DNA from: Clostridiaceae bacterium
GTDB lineage: Bacteria > Bacillota_A > Clostridia > Clostridiales > Clostridiaceae
Reading direction: 5' to 3'
DNA length: 22,954 nucleotides
NCBI GenBank assembly: GCA_029256485.1
Contig: JAQSXU010000073.1
Location: forward strand, 1 to 22,954
In this document: positions 1-7,954 of the stretch, one piece after another
How the letters are laid out: each line of letters opens with the position of its first letter
Position numbering within the stretch: position 1 is the stretch's first letter
The notes under the pieces: generated by a model
Database searches by the model: none
Seen by the model: the letters and a program-made list of their open reading frames with translations, nothing else
Told to the model about the DNA's origin: nothing
Program-made: the position numbers and the translations under genes

Positions 1-68
1 TTCTATATATAATACTGGCTATATTTATGTTTTGCCTATTTTTCAAATTTTGAACTTTAAATTGTAAA

Positions 69-529
69 TTATTTGAACATTACCTTGATGACATTGCCCT
101 CGGGGGTGGGATTTGCGAATGTAGTGAGCTTGCTATTATTGTTAATATGTATAAATCTACTGCCAACAATCCCTGGAAATTTTGAAGATTTGAACTTAAC
201 TTTTTCTCAATCCATTCAGCACATTCCTTAGTTATACTACTTTGATTCAACTCATTTCTTAACTTTAATTCATATTTATTTCCTGAAATTAATTTTTCAC
301 CTTCAATATTTTCCAAGGAGTATACCCTATTTTCTACTTGATTTTCTCTTAAAAATTAAGGCTCAGTAAATATAAACCTTAATTCCTCTATTTTGCTTAA
401 TTCTTTTTTTAATTCTTTAAAGGCATATATGAAGAAATAAGATGCAATTATAGAAACTTTACTTCCCTTTGTTATATTTTCTTTTAACTCATCCCCTACT
501 TTATGCAACTTATTATCTAAAACTTTCAT
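69..529 (-). pseudogene. Decayed N-terminal remnant resembling a PLD-type SNF2/DEAD helicase gene
   Basis: A good start exists: ATG at 529 with GAGGTG six bases upstream, opening MKVLDNKLHKVGDELKENI. The segments with GSKVSIIASYFFIYAF, ELRFIFTEP and, further on, ELKLRNELNQSSITKECAEW resemble the N-terminal PLD-like domain of large SNF2-related helicases; this is family resemblance from memory. The frame is broken by an in-frame TAA at 356-358 directly after FTEP and stays open in the same frame on the far side. Around 202-210 an A5 run appears to have shifted the frame: the shifted frame reads KKVKFKSSKFPGIVGS and ends at 69-71, whereas the unshifted frame gives an unlikely tail ending at 80. 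No helicase motifs follow. At least two lesions plus the missing helicase part indicate a dead gene. The 120 bp between it and the upstream helicase gene hold no convincing terminator. Confidence 0.6.
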
Positions 530-658
530 GATGTTCACCTCAGTATTATGTTAATATATTTTTCTTAACAATTCCATTTATATTCCTTCCCCGTTTGTAT
601 CAAGTTTACATTGGTTATTTCTTTATTCAAAGATACCAGCTTTATCACATTAAGTAAC

Positions 659-3600
659 TTATGAAAAATAAAATGGGCTCAAATTCAAAATTAGTTTATC
701 TAATTCTTTTATTTTATCATCATCAAAATTGTTCAATAAATAATTAACCAACTCTTCTTGTCTTGGTTGTCCCATTGAAACTCTATATACTGATAAAATC
801 TTAAGAAGTCTATCTAAGTGTTCACTATCTTTACTATATGGATAAAATGGAATTATCCTTTCTATTTTTATTGAACTAATATCATCATCCAGTATCCAAT
901 ATGGAACTAGCTCGCTATGTTCTTTATCCTTTTCCTTTCTATACTCTAATGCAGCTTTTTGAAACATTTTATCCCAAATTTTATAGTTTTCATCTTTACT
1001 AAATTTAGTATTTCCATACCTAGCTGCTATATTTTGCCTTATAACTAAGGCTTTATATCTGTTAATTCTACCTTCCCTTTGCTCCAAGTCAACAGGGTTT
1101 GATGGTAAATTCCAATGAACTATTTTTCTACAATACCAGTGAAAATCCAATCCCTCTTGTCCAATAGATGTTGTTGTTAACACAAATGGTCTAAATGGAG
1201 AATTAAACGCTTCTCTAACATCATCTATTCTCCCTTGTGATTTTTCATCTTTATTTTTTTGAGAAAAACTAACTGAGTAATGAGTTCTCATTGACATTGG
1301 ATCTTTGCCATGACTAATAAAGTTATCATAAGTATCAATTTTAAAGCTTGATGCTCTTAAACTCATAGTATCTCTCAGCTTTTCTCCAATATTATCTACT
1401 CTTTTATTTGCCTCTAAATCTTTGAATCCACTATTTTCGTTAATTAAATATGTATATTCGTCTAATACAGATTGGAGATTACCATCTATACAATATCTTA
1501 AAACCTTTCTCCAATACTCTTCTTTATCTTTATAGTTTATATCTAATATACTTATTGCCTCTGGTTGACTAAACTTTAATCTGAATTCCTCCCCAATTTC
1601 AAAGGATTTGTCACACAAACTACCTATATAAACTAACTCATCACTCTTTAATGTGCTAAGTAATGATCTACAAGCTAAAACAGCTGGCGATCCTAATGCA
1701 ATCTGTACTAACACATCTCCTAAGTCTTCAGGTATTTGACCTAATTGAAATTCTTTTGGGTTATTAAATCCTGTTGAAATATAATTAAAATGTTCCCTCA
1801 AAGCTTTAGAACTTTCATTGCTTAACAGATTATTGTTGTTAGATAAAGCATCTATCCCTTCATCAACTAAATTTTCATTTTCAAGTTTATCTAATAATAT
1901 CGGTGCCGCCCAATACCATCCGAAATCTATATTTTTATTATTAGCAGATTTAAACTTTACTAATTTTCTTATCTGAGGTTTAAGCTGTTTTTTCAGCTTT
2001 TTTACAATATTTTCATAAGTTAAACTATCCCTTAAAACCTCTTTTATATCTAACATGTCACATAAATATTGGCATGGATATAGTAAAATCATATTTGACA
2101 TAGTTGGTGGTCTTAAACTTGAACTTTTTTTATTAGATTCTATAGTTCTAAAGTTTAACCTTCTTGATGGGAACCTCTTATTTACTTCTCCAAAATAACT
2201 TTTTTTTGCTTCTTTTTCGCCATCTTCTGTTAAACTTTTTTCAACTAGCTTTCCTATAGTAGCTCTTTCACATTCATAGGACAGCAATGTCGACATCATC
2301 CTTGGTACCATTTCCCAAGCTGAAAATATTAATGTTTTAGAGAATCCTTTACTATCTTTAAAAGGCCCCATAAGAGCATAATATGGTAGTGATGGTGGTA
2401 TCCATAATAGATTTTCACCCTTTTTTTCAAATACTTCTTTTTTTACTTTATTAAATTTACTATTTCCATATTTCAATTGTCTATAATTAGAGATATCATC
2501 CTTATTAATCCAAAGCCTTGGATTTTCTTTTAAAACCTTTTGTAATTCTAAAGAACTATCTATATTATCTTCTAATATCGTTTTTAATTTATAATTTTCC
2601 ATAAAAGAATAAATAAAAGGTGATGATTTAAAAAACTCCATAGGAGAATATGTATTCTTGTCTAAAGTTTCTAATACCTTATTTACATTATCACACTGTA
2701 CAAAAGTTCTTATATCATCTAAATCTATTTCTACTGCCCCTACCTTAGAAGTATCTATTAATCCATTTCCTGTATTTGATACAACTATCCTCTCTGTTCT
2801 ACACATTACATTCCTTAAAGATTTTTCAACCTTATCTTTTACTGTAATAGCTTCATTCCAATCTATTACACTTAGTGAACTTATAGTTTTAGAATACTCA
2901 TCCCAATATTCTTCAAATTGCATATATTTTTCCTCATCATTTATTAAAAATTTAATTATTTCTTTAAATTCCTTAAAATGGTCTTCATTGTTATTAAGTT
3001 CTTCTGCAGTGGAATAAAGTTTATATGGTGTTGCTGATAATAATATTATCTTCTGTTCCTTATTAGAAAAGAATTTATTAGCTATCACTTTCATATCACT
3101 ATTATTATTGGGATTTATTAAATCTCTAAACCTTTGAAACTCATCCATAATAACTATATCTGGATTTAATTCTCCAACACTAACTTCTACTACTAGTTTT
3201 CTAAGAGTTCCAATTAATCTATTTAAATTAGTATTTAAAGCTTCTCCTCTTCTTGTTCTTTTACAATCATCTAATAATTCATTAAAAAGCACTTCATCTT
3301 TGACAAGTTCATCAACGAATCTATGAACTATATTTTTATCTAATTTAGCTTTTATAACATTTAAATATCCTGCTTGATTAGTTATATGATAATTCCATTT
3401 TTCTTCACCAACTCCCTGCCTAAGTAGGTAGGATAATTCTTGCTTATAATTTTTTATTCTAGGAACCTTAAATAACATAGCCAGAATAACTATCCTTTCA
3501 TTCATTTGCCCTCCCCCATTAGTTATTGAAAATGATGTGGCAGGTGTTAAAGGAATAAAATTAATGAAACTATTACTTTCATCTTTATTAACCGGCAGCA

Positions 3601-3922
3601 TAGTTAGTCTACTATCGTAGATATTTTCAATATAGTCATTATTAAAAATAGTTAACTTAGATAAATTTTGATTTGCTATAGAAAGACTTGAGCATAAATA
3701 TACTACTTTTAATTTTTTCTTTTCTTCCTTTAAATACTCCTCCACAAATTTGCTTATTATTCCTTTTGCTATTAGAGTTTTACCTAACCCAACCTCATCT
3801 GCTACTAAAAACCTTTTTTGATTTATATCTTTATCACTTAATACTTCATAAATTCTATCTACAGTAGCTAATTGAAAATCTTTTAATCCTTTTAAAGCTT
3901 GCTTTAATTTATCCTCTTCCAT
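659..3922 (-). CDS. Large SF2 (SNF2/HepA-like) helicase of the DUF6361-PLD cassette
   Basis: 1087-residue predicted ATP-dependent DNA helicase or translocase. A Q-motif-like KDFQLATVDRI (residues 15-24) precedes Walker A DEVGLGKT (42-49). The Walker B box is DEFQ (260-263) and motif III is LLSATPYKL near residue 297. Motif V (GQEGLDF, from 921) and motif VI (QREGRINR, near 948) lie in the second RecA lobe. About 600 residues separate the two motor halves, far more than in a minimal SF2 helicase, so a large insert of unknown role is present. The start ATG overlaps the PLD stop by one base (TAATG), with AAGGAG about 12 bases upstream, so translation is probably coupled. All key motor motifs are intact. 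With the PLD and DUF6361 proteins it probably forms one complex that recognises and cuts foreign DNA; that role is inference. DISARM DrmD is a comparable helicase, but the DISARM partners are absent. Confidence 0.85.
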   Translation of the reverse strand: MEEDKLKQALKGLKDFQLATVDRIYEVLSDKDINQKRFLVADEVGLGKTLIAKGIISKFVEEYLKEEKKKLKVVYLCSSLSIANQNLSKLTIFNNDYIENIYDSRLTMLPVNKDESNSFINFIPLTPATSFSITNGGGQMNERIVILAMLFKVPRIKNYKQELSYLLRQGVGEEKWNYHITNQAGYLNVIKAKLDKNIVHRFVDELVKDEVLFNELLDDCKRTRRGEALNTNLNRLIGTLRKLVVEVSVGELNPDIVIMDEFQRFRDLINPNNNSDMKVIANKFFSNKEQKIILLSATPYKLYSTAEELNNNEDHFKEFKEIIKFLINDEEKYMQFEEYWDEYSKTISSLSVIDWNEAITVKDKVEKSLRNVMCRTERIVVSNTGNGLIDTSKVGAVEIDLDDIRTFVQCDNVNKVLETLDKNTYSPMEFFKSSPFIYSFMENYKLKTILEDNIDSSLELQKVLKENPRLWINKDDISNYRQLKYGNSKFNKVKKEVFEKKGENLLWIPPSLPYYALMGPFKDSKGFSKTLIFSAWEMVPRMMSTLLSYECERATIGKLVEKSLTEDGEKEAKKSYFGEVNKRFPSRRLNFRTIESNKKSSSLRPPTMSNMILLYPCQYLCDMLDIKEVLRDSLTYENIVKKLKKQLKPQIRKLVKFKSANNKNIDFGWYWAAPILLDKLENENLVDEGIDALSNNNNLLSNESSKALREHFNYISTGFNNPKEFQLGQIPEDLGDVLVQIALGSPAVLACRSLLSTLKSDELVYIGSLCDKSFEIGEEFRLKFSQPEAISILDINYKDKEEYWRKVLRYCIDGNLQSVLDEYTYLINENSGFKDLEANKRVDNIGEKLRDTMSLRASSFKIDTYDNFISHGKDPMSMRTHYSVSFSQKNKDEKSQGRIDDVREAFNSPFRPFVLTTTSIGQEGLDFHWYCRKIVHWNLPSNPVDLEQREGRINRYKALVIRQNIAARYGNTKFSKDENYKIWDKMFQKAALEYRKEKDKEHSELVPYWILDDDISSIKIERIIPFYPYSKDSEHLDRLLKILSVYRVSMGQPRQEELVNYLLNNFDDDKIKELDKLILNLSPFYFS

Positions 3923-5694
3923 TATTCTTTTGCTTCTCCTTTAATATAACTTTCAAATAGTGAAAATAATATTTTAAAATCATCCGGAATAATTTCATTG
4001 TTACCTAATATATCCATCACATACTTTACTTCTCTTATCTTTCCTTCATCTCTTGAAGAAGCCTTAAGAAGCTTTTCGAACATGGCCTTTTTTATGAAGG
4101 AATTTTTCCCCTCACTACCTCTACTTGAACCCTCTTCTTCTAAAATTCTTGCTATCTCTAATATTGAACTATCTCCTAGGATAAAACTTATATAATTCAA
4201 GAAGGCTGTCTTATTTGACAAAATCATCTTAACTATGGCTCCATTTCTTTGCTCTGGCATATTCTTTAAATCTATCTTAATAAGAAAACTGTACACTTCT
4301 CCCTTATATTCAACATAAATTATAAAAAATTTTGTTACATCTCTTTCATTTATATCACTAAATGTAATATGATTATTTAGCTTCTCATTATTATTTCTTA
4401 AAGTTAATGGCCTAAGCGTTACTTCTATTTCTTCTAACATTGAAATTTCATCAGTTATATTAAGAAAAATATCATACAAATCATATATTGAAGATTTTAT
4501 AACCTCCCCCGTTATTGATAAGGAGCAAATATATCTTTCTACTTGATTCATCAACTCTTTTATTTCATCTTGTTCTTCGCTTTCTTTATCACTCATTGAT
4601 TCTCTATCAAGCTTTGTGAAAATACACTTGTTATCATCTTCCCCCATAAGTTCCTTAAGCATCTTTTTAATATTATAATTTCTCTTATCTGTAGTTAACT
4701 TAATCATAAACTCTATATTAGAATTAAAAGCCCTATGTGAACAATTTGCTGATCCTAAATATATTTCTGTTTCTGAATCTTGTTCTCTTACATATATTTT
4801 ACTATGTATATCTTGACTTCTATTATCTTCATCAATCTCTAAAATTTTTTCCCCATCAACTATCTCATCTTTTAAATGAAAACATTCAAAATTATCTAAA
4901 ACTAAAGGATCAACTTTACTCAAATCATATTTTCTACTAATAAGCTTAGGTTTTAACGAGGAAGTTTTACTAATATCTTTCAATATGTCATCACTTAAAA
5001 ATGGTGAAATTATTAATAAGTTATTACATTCTGAGTTTAATAAATCATATTGTTTCTTTTCTATTCCCATTGGTAAAAATTCAATTGAATTAAAAGGTGA
5101 TCCTTCCACATTAAAATCTACCATATTTAATTCTTCAAGGAATCTACTTGAATCCTTAAAATCTTCCTTCTCCCTTAAGTAATTTACAAAATCACAGATA
5201 GAAGAATTCTCTTTTCTAACATTGTTAGAAACCTTTCCGTCTACAGCTAATGATATATCATAACTTCTATCTAAAGTTAAATTTCTACTTAATACAATAA
5301 CCTTATATATAGGCTTATCATTCTCACTTTCATACCTTATAACCCATACCTTTGGGTGGAATGAGCTATTATCAAAAGGCAGAACTTGAACTATACTTTC
5401 TTCAAGTAACGGAAATAAATTATACTTTTTATCCGGCACTTTGATTTTTCCTTTTTGACAATACACCTTTATTTTTTCCATTGATCTAATTAGTGCGTCC
5501 AAGATATGAATCTTGTCTTTATTCTCACCTACACTAAAAGATGAGGATAATACTAAGGATATTGGTATCGTAAGCATGGACTCAAGGTTTAAAGAATAGG
5601 TTGTACCTATTGCCATAGAAAGAATATAACCTTGTGGTGGATATAATAATTCAGCATAATCTAATCTATCACTATAGCTATCTGGTTTAAACAT
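3922..5694 (-). CDS. Phospholipase D-like (HKD) nuclease-type protein
   Basis: 590-residue protein with two PLD-superfamily half sites. The first is HPK (H113, K115) followed by LSRN (residues 135-138). The second is HSK (H297, K299) followed by GSAN (314-317) and a conserved-type glutamate at 328. The aspartate of a classic HxKx4D motif is not seen: the first site has Arg and the second Glu at that position. In this superfamily the two HxK motifs form one active site. Bacterial members in defence loci (for example DISARM DrmC) are predicted nucleases rather than lipases, and no signal peptide or membrane segment argues for a lipid role here. The C-terminal half (about 370-590) is not recognised. 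The start overlaps the end of the DUF6361 frame by 8 bp and the stop overlaps the helicase start, showing a tightly packed operon. Confidence 0.8.
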   Translation of the reverse strand: MFKPDSYSDRLDYAELLYPPQGYILSMAIGTTYSLNLESMLTIPISLVLSSSFSVGENKDKIHILDALIRSMEKIKVYCQKGKIKVPDKKYNLFPLLEESIVQVLPFDNSSFHPKVWVIRYESENDKPIYKVIVLSRNLTLDRSYDISLAVDGKVSNNVRKENSSICDFVNYLREKEDFKDSSRFLEELNMVDFNVEGSPFNSIEFLPMGIEKKQYDLLNSECNNLLIISPFLSDDILKDISKTSSLKPKLISRKYDLSKVDPLVLDNFECFHLKDEIVDGEKILEIDEDNRSQDIHSKIYVREQDSETEIYLGSANCSHRAFNSNIEFMIKLTTDKRNYNIKKMLKELMGEDDNKCIFTKLDRESMSDKESEEQDEIKELMNQVERYICSLSITGEVIKSSIYDLYDIFLNITDEISMLEEIEVTLRPLTLRNNNEKLNNHITFSDINERDVTKFFIIYVEYKGEVYSFLIKIDLKNMPEQRNGAIVKMILSNKTAFLNYISFILGDSSILEIARILEEEGSSRGSEGKNSFIKKAMFEKLLKASSRDEGKIREVKYVMDILGNNEIIPDDFKILFSLFESYIKGEAKE

Positions 5695-6837
5695 CCTTAC
5701 TTACCCCCTCATAAATATCTTCTAATATTCTTTTTACATTTACCCATCTATAAGTTAGATATTTTAATCCAACCCAATTATCGATATTAACCTTAGAGTA
5801 GTTTTTAATCTTTGATCTACTTCCTTTAAGTCTGTATTCCCTATTTTCAATTAATCTATCTATTAATTCTATATCAATATGATCATTATCCTTAACAAAC
5901 TCTATCCATCTAGTAACAAATACTCTTGTATCTTCATTAGGATTAGTAAGGGCAAATAATTTTTCTAAGTTAAAACTATCCCAATTAAAGTTTTCCTTTC
6001 TAGCGCACCAGTCTTCCCAGTCTATTTTATATTTATCACAGTCAACTGCATTCTTCTCATGAAGTATAATATTGAAGCGTATATGGGCTCCATACAATAT
6101 TTTTCCAAAATCCAAAGCTAATTGTAATATTTCATTTAATCTAGAAGGTAATTTATCTTGGAATGGAAGATTATATATATCATTACTTTCATTTAATGCA
6201 GTTTCTTCTAAATATCCTTTAAAAACTCTCCTTCTTCTTTTGATAACTTAATATTTAATTCATTTAACCAATTATCCCTTGGGATAACTGTTTGCCAAGT
6301 GTTATTAATCTCACCTAAACTAGCTGCATCTTTATCATCCCCTATATCATCATCTTTTTTTTCTTTTAATTTAATCTTTCTTTGACGTTTCTTTAATTCA
6401 TTAAAAATTTCTATATACTGACTTAAAGAAACATCATGTGGACAAATCTTATAAAGCCTTAAGCCATTCCAATAAATTGATGATGGTTTTCTTTTTAAAT
6501 TATCTTTAGAATCTTGTCCAATAATCCCTCTTAAATCTTCTCCTCCTTCGAGAAGTTTATATATAATTTCAATTTCTAGTTTATCTAAATCTTTCTTAAA
6601 GTTATTTGGTTTTATGTTTCTTTTCTCAAGTTCCATGATGCACCAAGGTACTATAAAAAAATACTTTGCTCTAGTTTGTATTGTCGATGAACCTGGAAAC
6701 AAATGATCTGCTAATCTATCTCTTATTATTCCTATACCTAGTTCATCAACTGCACCTTTTTCTTTCATCATATCAAGTACAGACATAACTTTTTCTCTAT
6801 CTTCATTAGAAAAATCTATCCAACCTAATTTAATCAT
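5687..6837 (-). CDS. DUF6361-family protein, coding frame split by a -1 frameshift
   Basis: The N-terminal part (6208-6837) starts MIKLGWIDFSNEDREKVMSV and contains DELGIGIIRDRLADHLFPG, STIQTRAKYFFIVPW and KPSSIYWNGLRLY, which I recognise as hallmarks of DUF6361. It stops at TAG 6208-6210. The C-terminal part continues in the -1 frame with GYLEETALNESNDIYNLPF, then LPSRLNEILQLALDFGKILY and GAHIRFNIILHEKN, the region expected at the end of the family. That frame has no ATG, GTG or TTG between the slip site and the TTG at 6115, which lacks a Shine-Dalgarno, so the C-terminal part probably depends on frame restoration. Reading through TTTAAAG with a -1 slip gives one 383-residue protein, close to the usual length of about 400. 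It is the first gene of an operon with the PLD and helicase genes. The function of DUF6361 is unknown to me. The gene could instead be a recent pseudogene. Confidence 0.75.
6217..6223 (-). other. Candidate -1 slippery heptamer TTTAAAG in the DUF6361 gene
   Basis: In the zero frame the codons are GAG TTT TTA AAG GAT ATT TAG. T-TTA-AAG fits the X-XXY-YYZ pattern, and slipping back one base continues with GGA TAT TTA GAA and then 173 further sense codons of family-consistent protein. A Shine-Dalgarno-like AAGGAG lies at 6228-6233, four bases before the heptamer. In E. coli dnaX the stimulatory site is about 10 bases away, so this spacing is short for a -1 stimulator. No strong downstream hairpin is evident. 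One T lost from a T6 tract would explain the break equally well. Confidence 0.5.
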
Positions 6838-6884
6838 CCTTTATACCTAATCCTTCTATATTAAAATTTTATTCTTAATACAAT

Positions 6885-6890
6885 ATTATC
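6885..6890 (-). promoter_or_regulatory. Possible -10 box (GATAAT) of the DUF6361-PLD-helicase operon
   Basis: GATAAT on the minus strand matches TATAAT at five of six bases. It lies just downstream of the 6897-6918 dyad. The -35 position at 16-17 bp spacing falls inside the dyad and has no good TTGACA match. The region is AT-rich and an overlapping TAATAT is an alternative. Confidence 0.35.
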
Positions 6891-6896
6891 AAAACA

Positions 6897-6918
6897 AGTG
6901 TACCAAAAATGGTACACT
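6897..6918 (-). promoter_or_regulatory. Predicted operator: perfect dyad AGTGTACCA-N4-TGGTACACT
   Basis: A perfect inverted repeat with 9-bp arms and a 4-base T spacer (minus strand), placed between the WYL regulator stop codon and the DUF6361 start (first base of the dyad is 60 bp upstream of the ATG). Its core recurs upstream of the pPIWI-RE operon, which supports a protein-binding site. It could also fold as a hairpin, but the following bases (TGTTTTGATA) are a weak U tract, so a terminator is the less favoured reading. The most likely ligand is the adjacent WYL protein, since relatives such as BrxR and CapW bind dyads of this kind. Confidence 0.7.
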
Positions 6919-6920
6919 AT

Positions 6921-7916
6921 TTAATAAATACTATTCATTTTCACAATAATCTCTTTAATTCTATTTCTCAATTCTTGTGGATAAACAATTTCTGCTTTAG
7001 AACCTAACTGCATTATCCAAGAAATAAATCCATCGCTTACCATGACTTGTGTCATTACTTCAAAATGCTCATTATCGATTTTCTGAAGAGATACATCTTC
7101 TCCAAATTGATCTATAGCAAAATTTATTAAGTCTTTGTGAAATCTTATCTTCACTGTTTCCTCTTCACCTGTAAACATATTAAAAACTCTGTTCAAATAG
7201 TCACCTGTATCAAAATTATTTTTATAATCACAAACTTCATTAAAATTTCTTCTAGGCTCGTCTAAAATATTTATTTTCCTCATACGATCAACTCTATAAT
7301 GACCTAAGTTATCATATTTATTATGTCCACATATCATGTAATACTTATCATCATGCCATGCTAGACTATATGGACTTCTAATATATAACTTACCATCTGC
7401 ACAAGCTACAAAGTTCTTTTCAAGAGTATATTTATAATATTTAAAAGAAATCTTATTATTAAGACTAATAGCCTCATTAAGCTTATCTACATTTTCATAA
7501 ACATATTCGTTATTAGTCTTTATTCTTTCATCAATATAAAGTTGATTTTCAAGCTTTTTAGCAAGATCTTTACTTGTTAGTAACTTAAGCTTATCTACTA
7601 GCTCCCTAGATTGTTTTACACTTATAAATTTTGCAGAAAGCACTGCATCTATTAGAAGCCTAAGCTCAGATACATTAAAATTCCTGCTAGCCATAAAATA
7701 TCCTTCTCTATTCTCTCCATAACTTATTATGTCATAGCCATAATCACATAATAACTTTATATCTCTGCTTATAGATTTTCGTTCAGCCTTTATTCCCCTC
7801 TTTTCAAGTTTTTCTTGAATACTCTTCATGGATAATTTATGTTCATCATCGGATTCCTTTTCTAATATTTCAAGTAGATATAAAATTTTATATTTAGATT
7901 TCCCTTCTATTTCCAA
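6921..7916 (-). CDS. WYL-domain transcriptional regulator
   Basis: 331-residue regulator. Residues 1-70 form an N-terminal winged helix-turn-helix (KYKILYLLEILEKES, then SISRDIKLLCDYGYDI). The middle carries a WYL domain (KISFKYYKY, YIRSPYSLAWHDDKYYMIC, GHYRVDRM), and a WCX-like C-terminal part runs to the end (VKIRFHKDLINFAIDQFG). Length and order match the defence-associated BrxR/CapW type, which typically represses its system and is thought to respond to a nucleic-acid or nucleotide ligand. The start is TTG at 7914-7916, with GGGAGGA about 8 bases upstream; no better ATG is nearby. It is third in an addB-addA-wyl operon, 38 bp after addA, and sits directly before a dyad operator. The predicted targets are both the downstream cassette and the pPIWI-RE operon. 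No copy of the dyad was seen at its own operon promoter. Confidence 0.88.
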   Translation of the reverse strand: MEIEGKSKYKILYLLEILEKESDDEHKLSMKSIQEKLEKRGIKAERKSISRDIKLLCDYGYDIISYGENREGYFMASRNFNVSELRLLIDAVLSAKFISVKQSRELVDKLKLLTSKDLAKKLENQLYIDERIKTNNEYVYENVDKLNEAISLNNKISFKYYKYTLEKNFVACADGKLYIRSPYSLAWHDDKYYMICGHNKYDNLGHYRVDRMRKINILDEPRRNFNEVCDYKNNFDTGDYLNRVFNMFTGEEETVKIRFHKDLINFAIDQFGEDVSLQKIDNEHFEVMTQVMVSDGFISWIMQLGSKAEIVYPQELRNRIKEIIVKMNSIY

Positions 7917-7954
7917 TACAATATTCCTCCCAAACTACTTTTCCTAAAATAAAT

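Noticed and set aside
551..577. Eight-codon frame MELLRKIY with a good GGAAGG upstream
   Set aside because: Too short to support; no regulatory structure or conservation can be shown, and it may be debris of the decayed gene next to it.
659..5694. Mokosh-type helicase-PLD system
   Set aside because: Mokosh uses an SF1-type helicase; the motifs here (DEVGLGKT, SATP, QREGRINR) are SF2/SNF2-like, and a DUF6361 partner is not part of it.
659..6837. DISARM system
   Set aside because: A helicase and a PLD protein are present, but no DrmA, DrmB (DUF1998) or DNA methyltransferase is seen anywhere in the window.
6897..6918. Dyad as a rho-independent terminator after the WYL gene
   Set aside because: The U tract is weak, and the same core sequence occurs at a second promoter without any T run, which fits an operator better.
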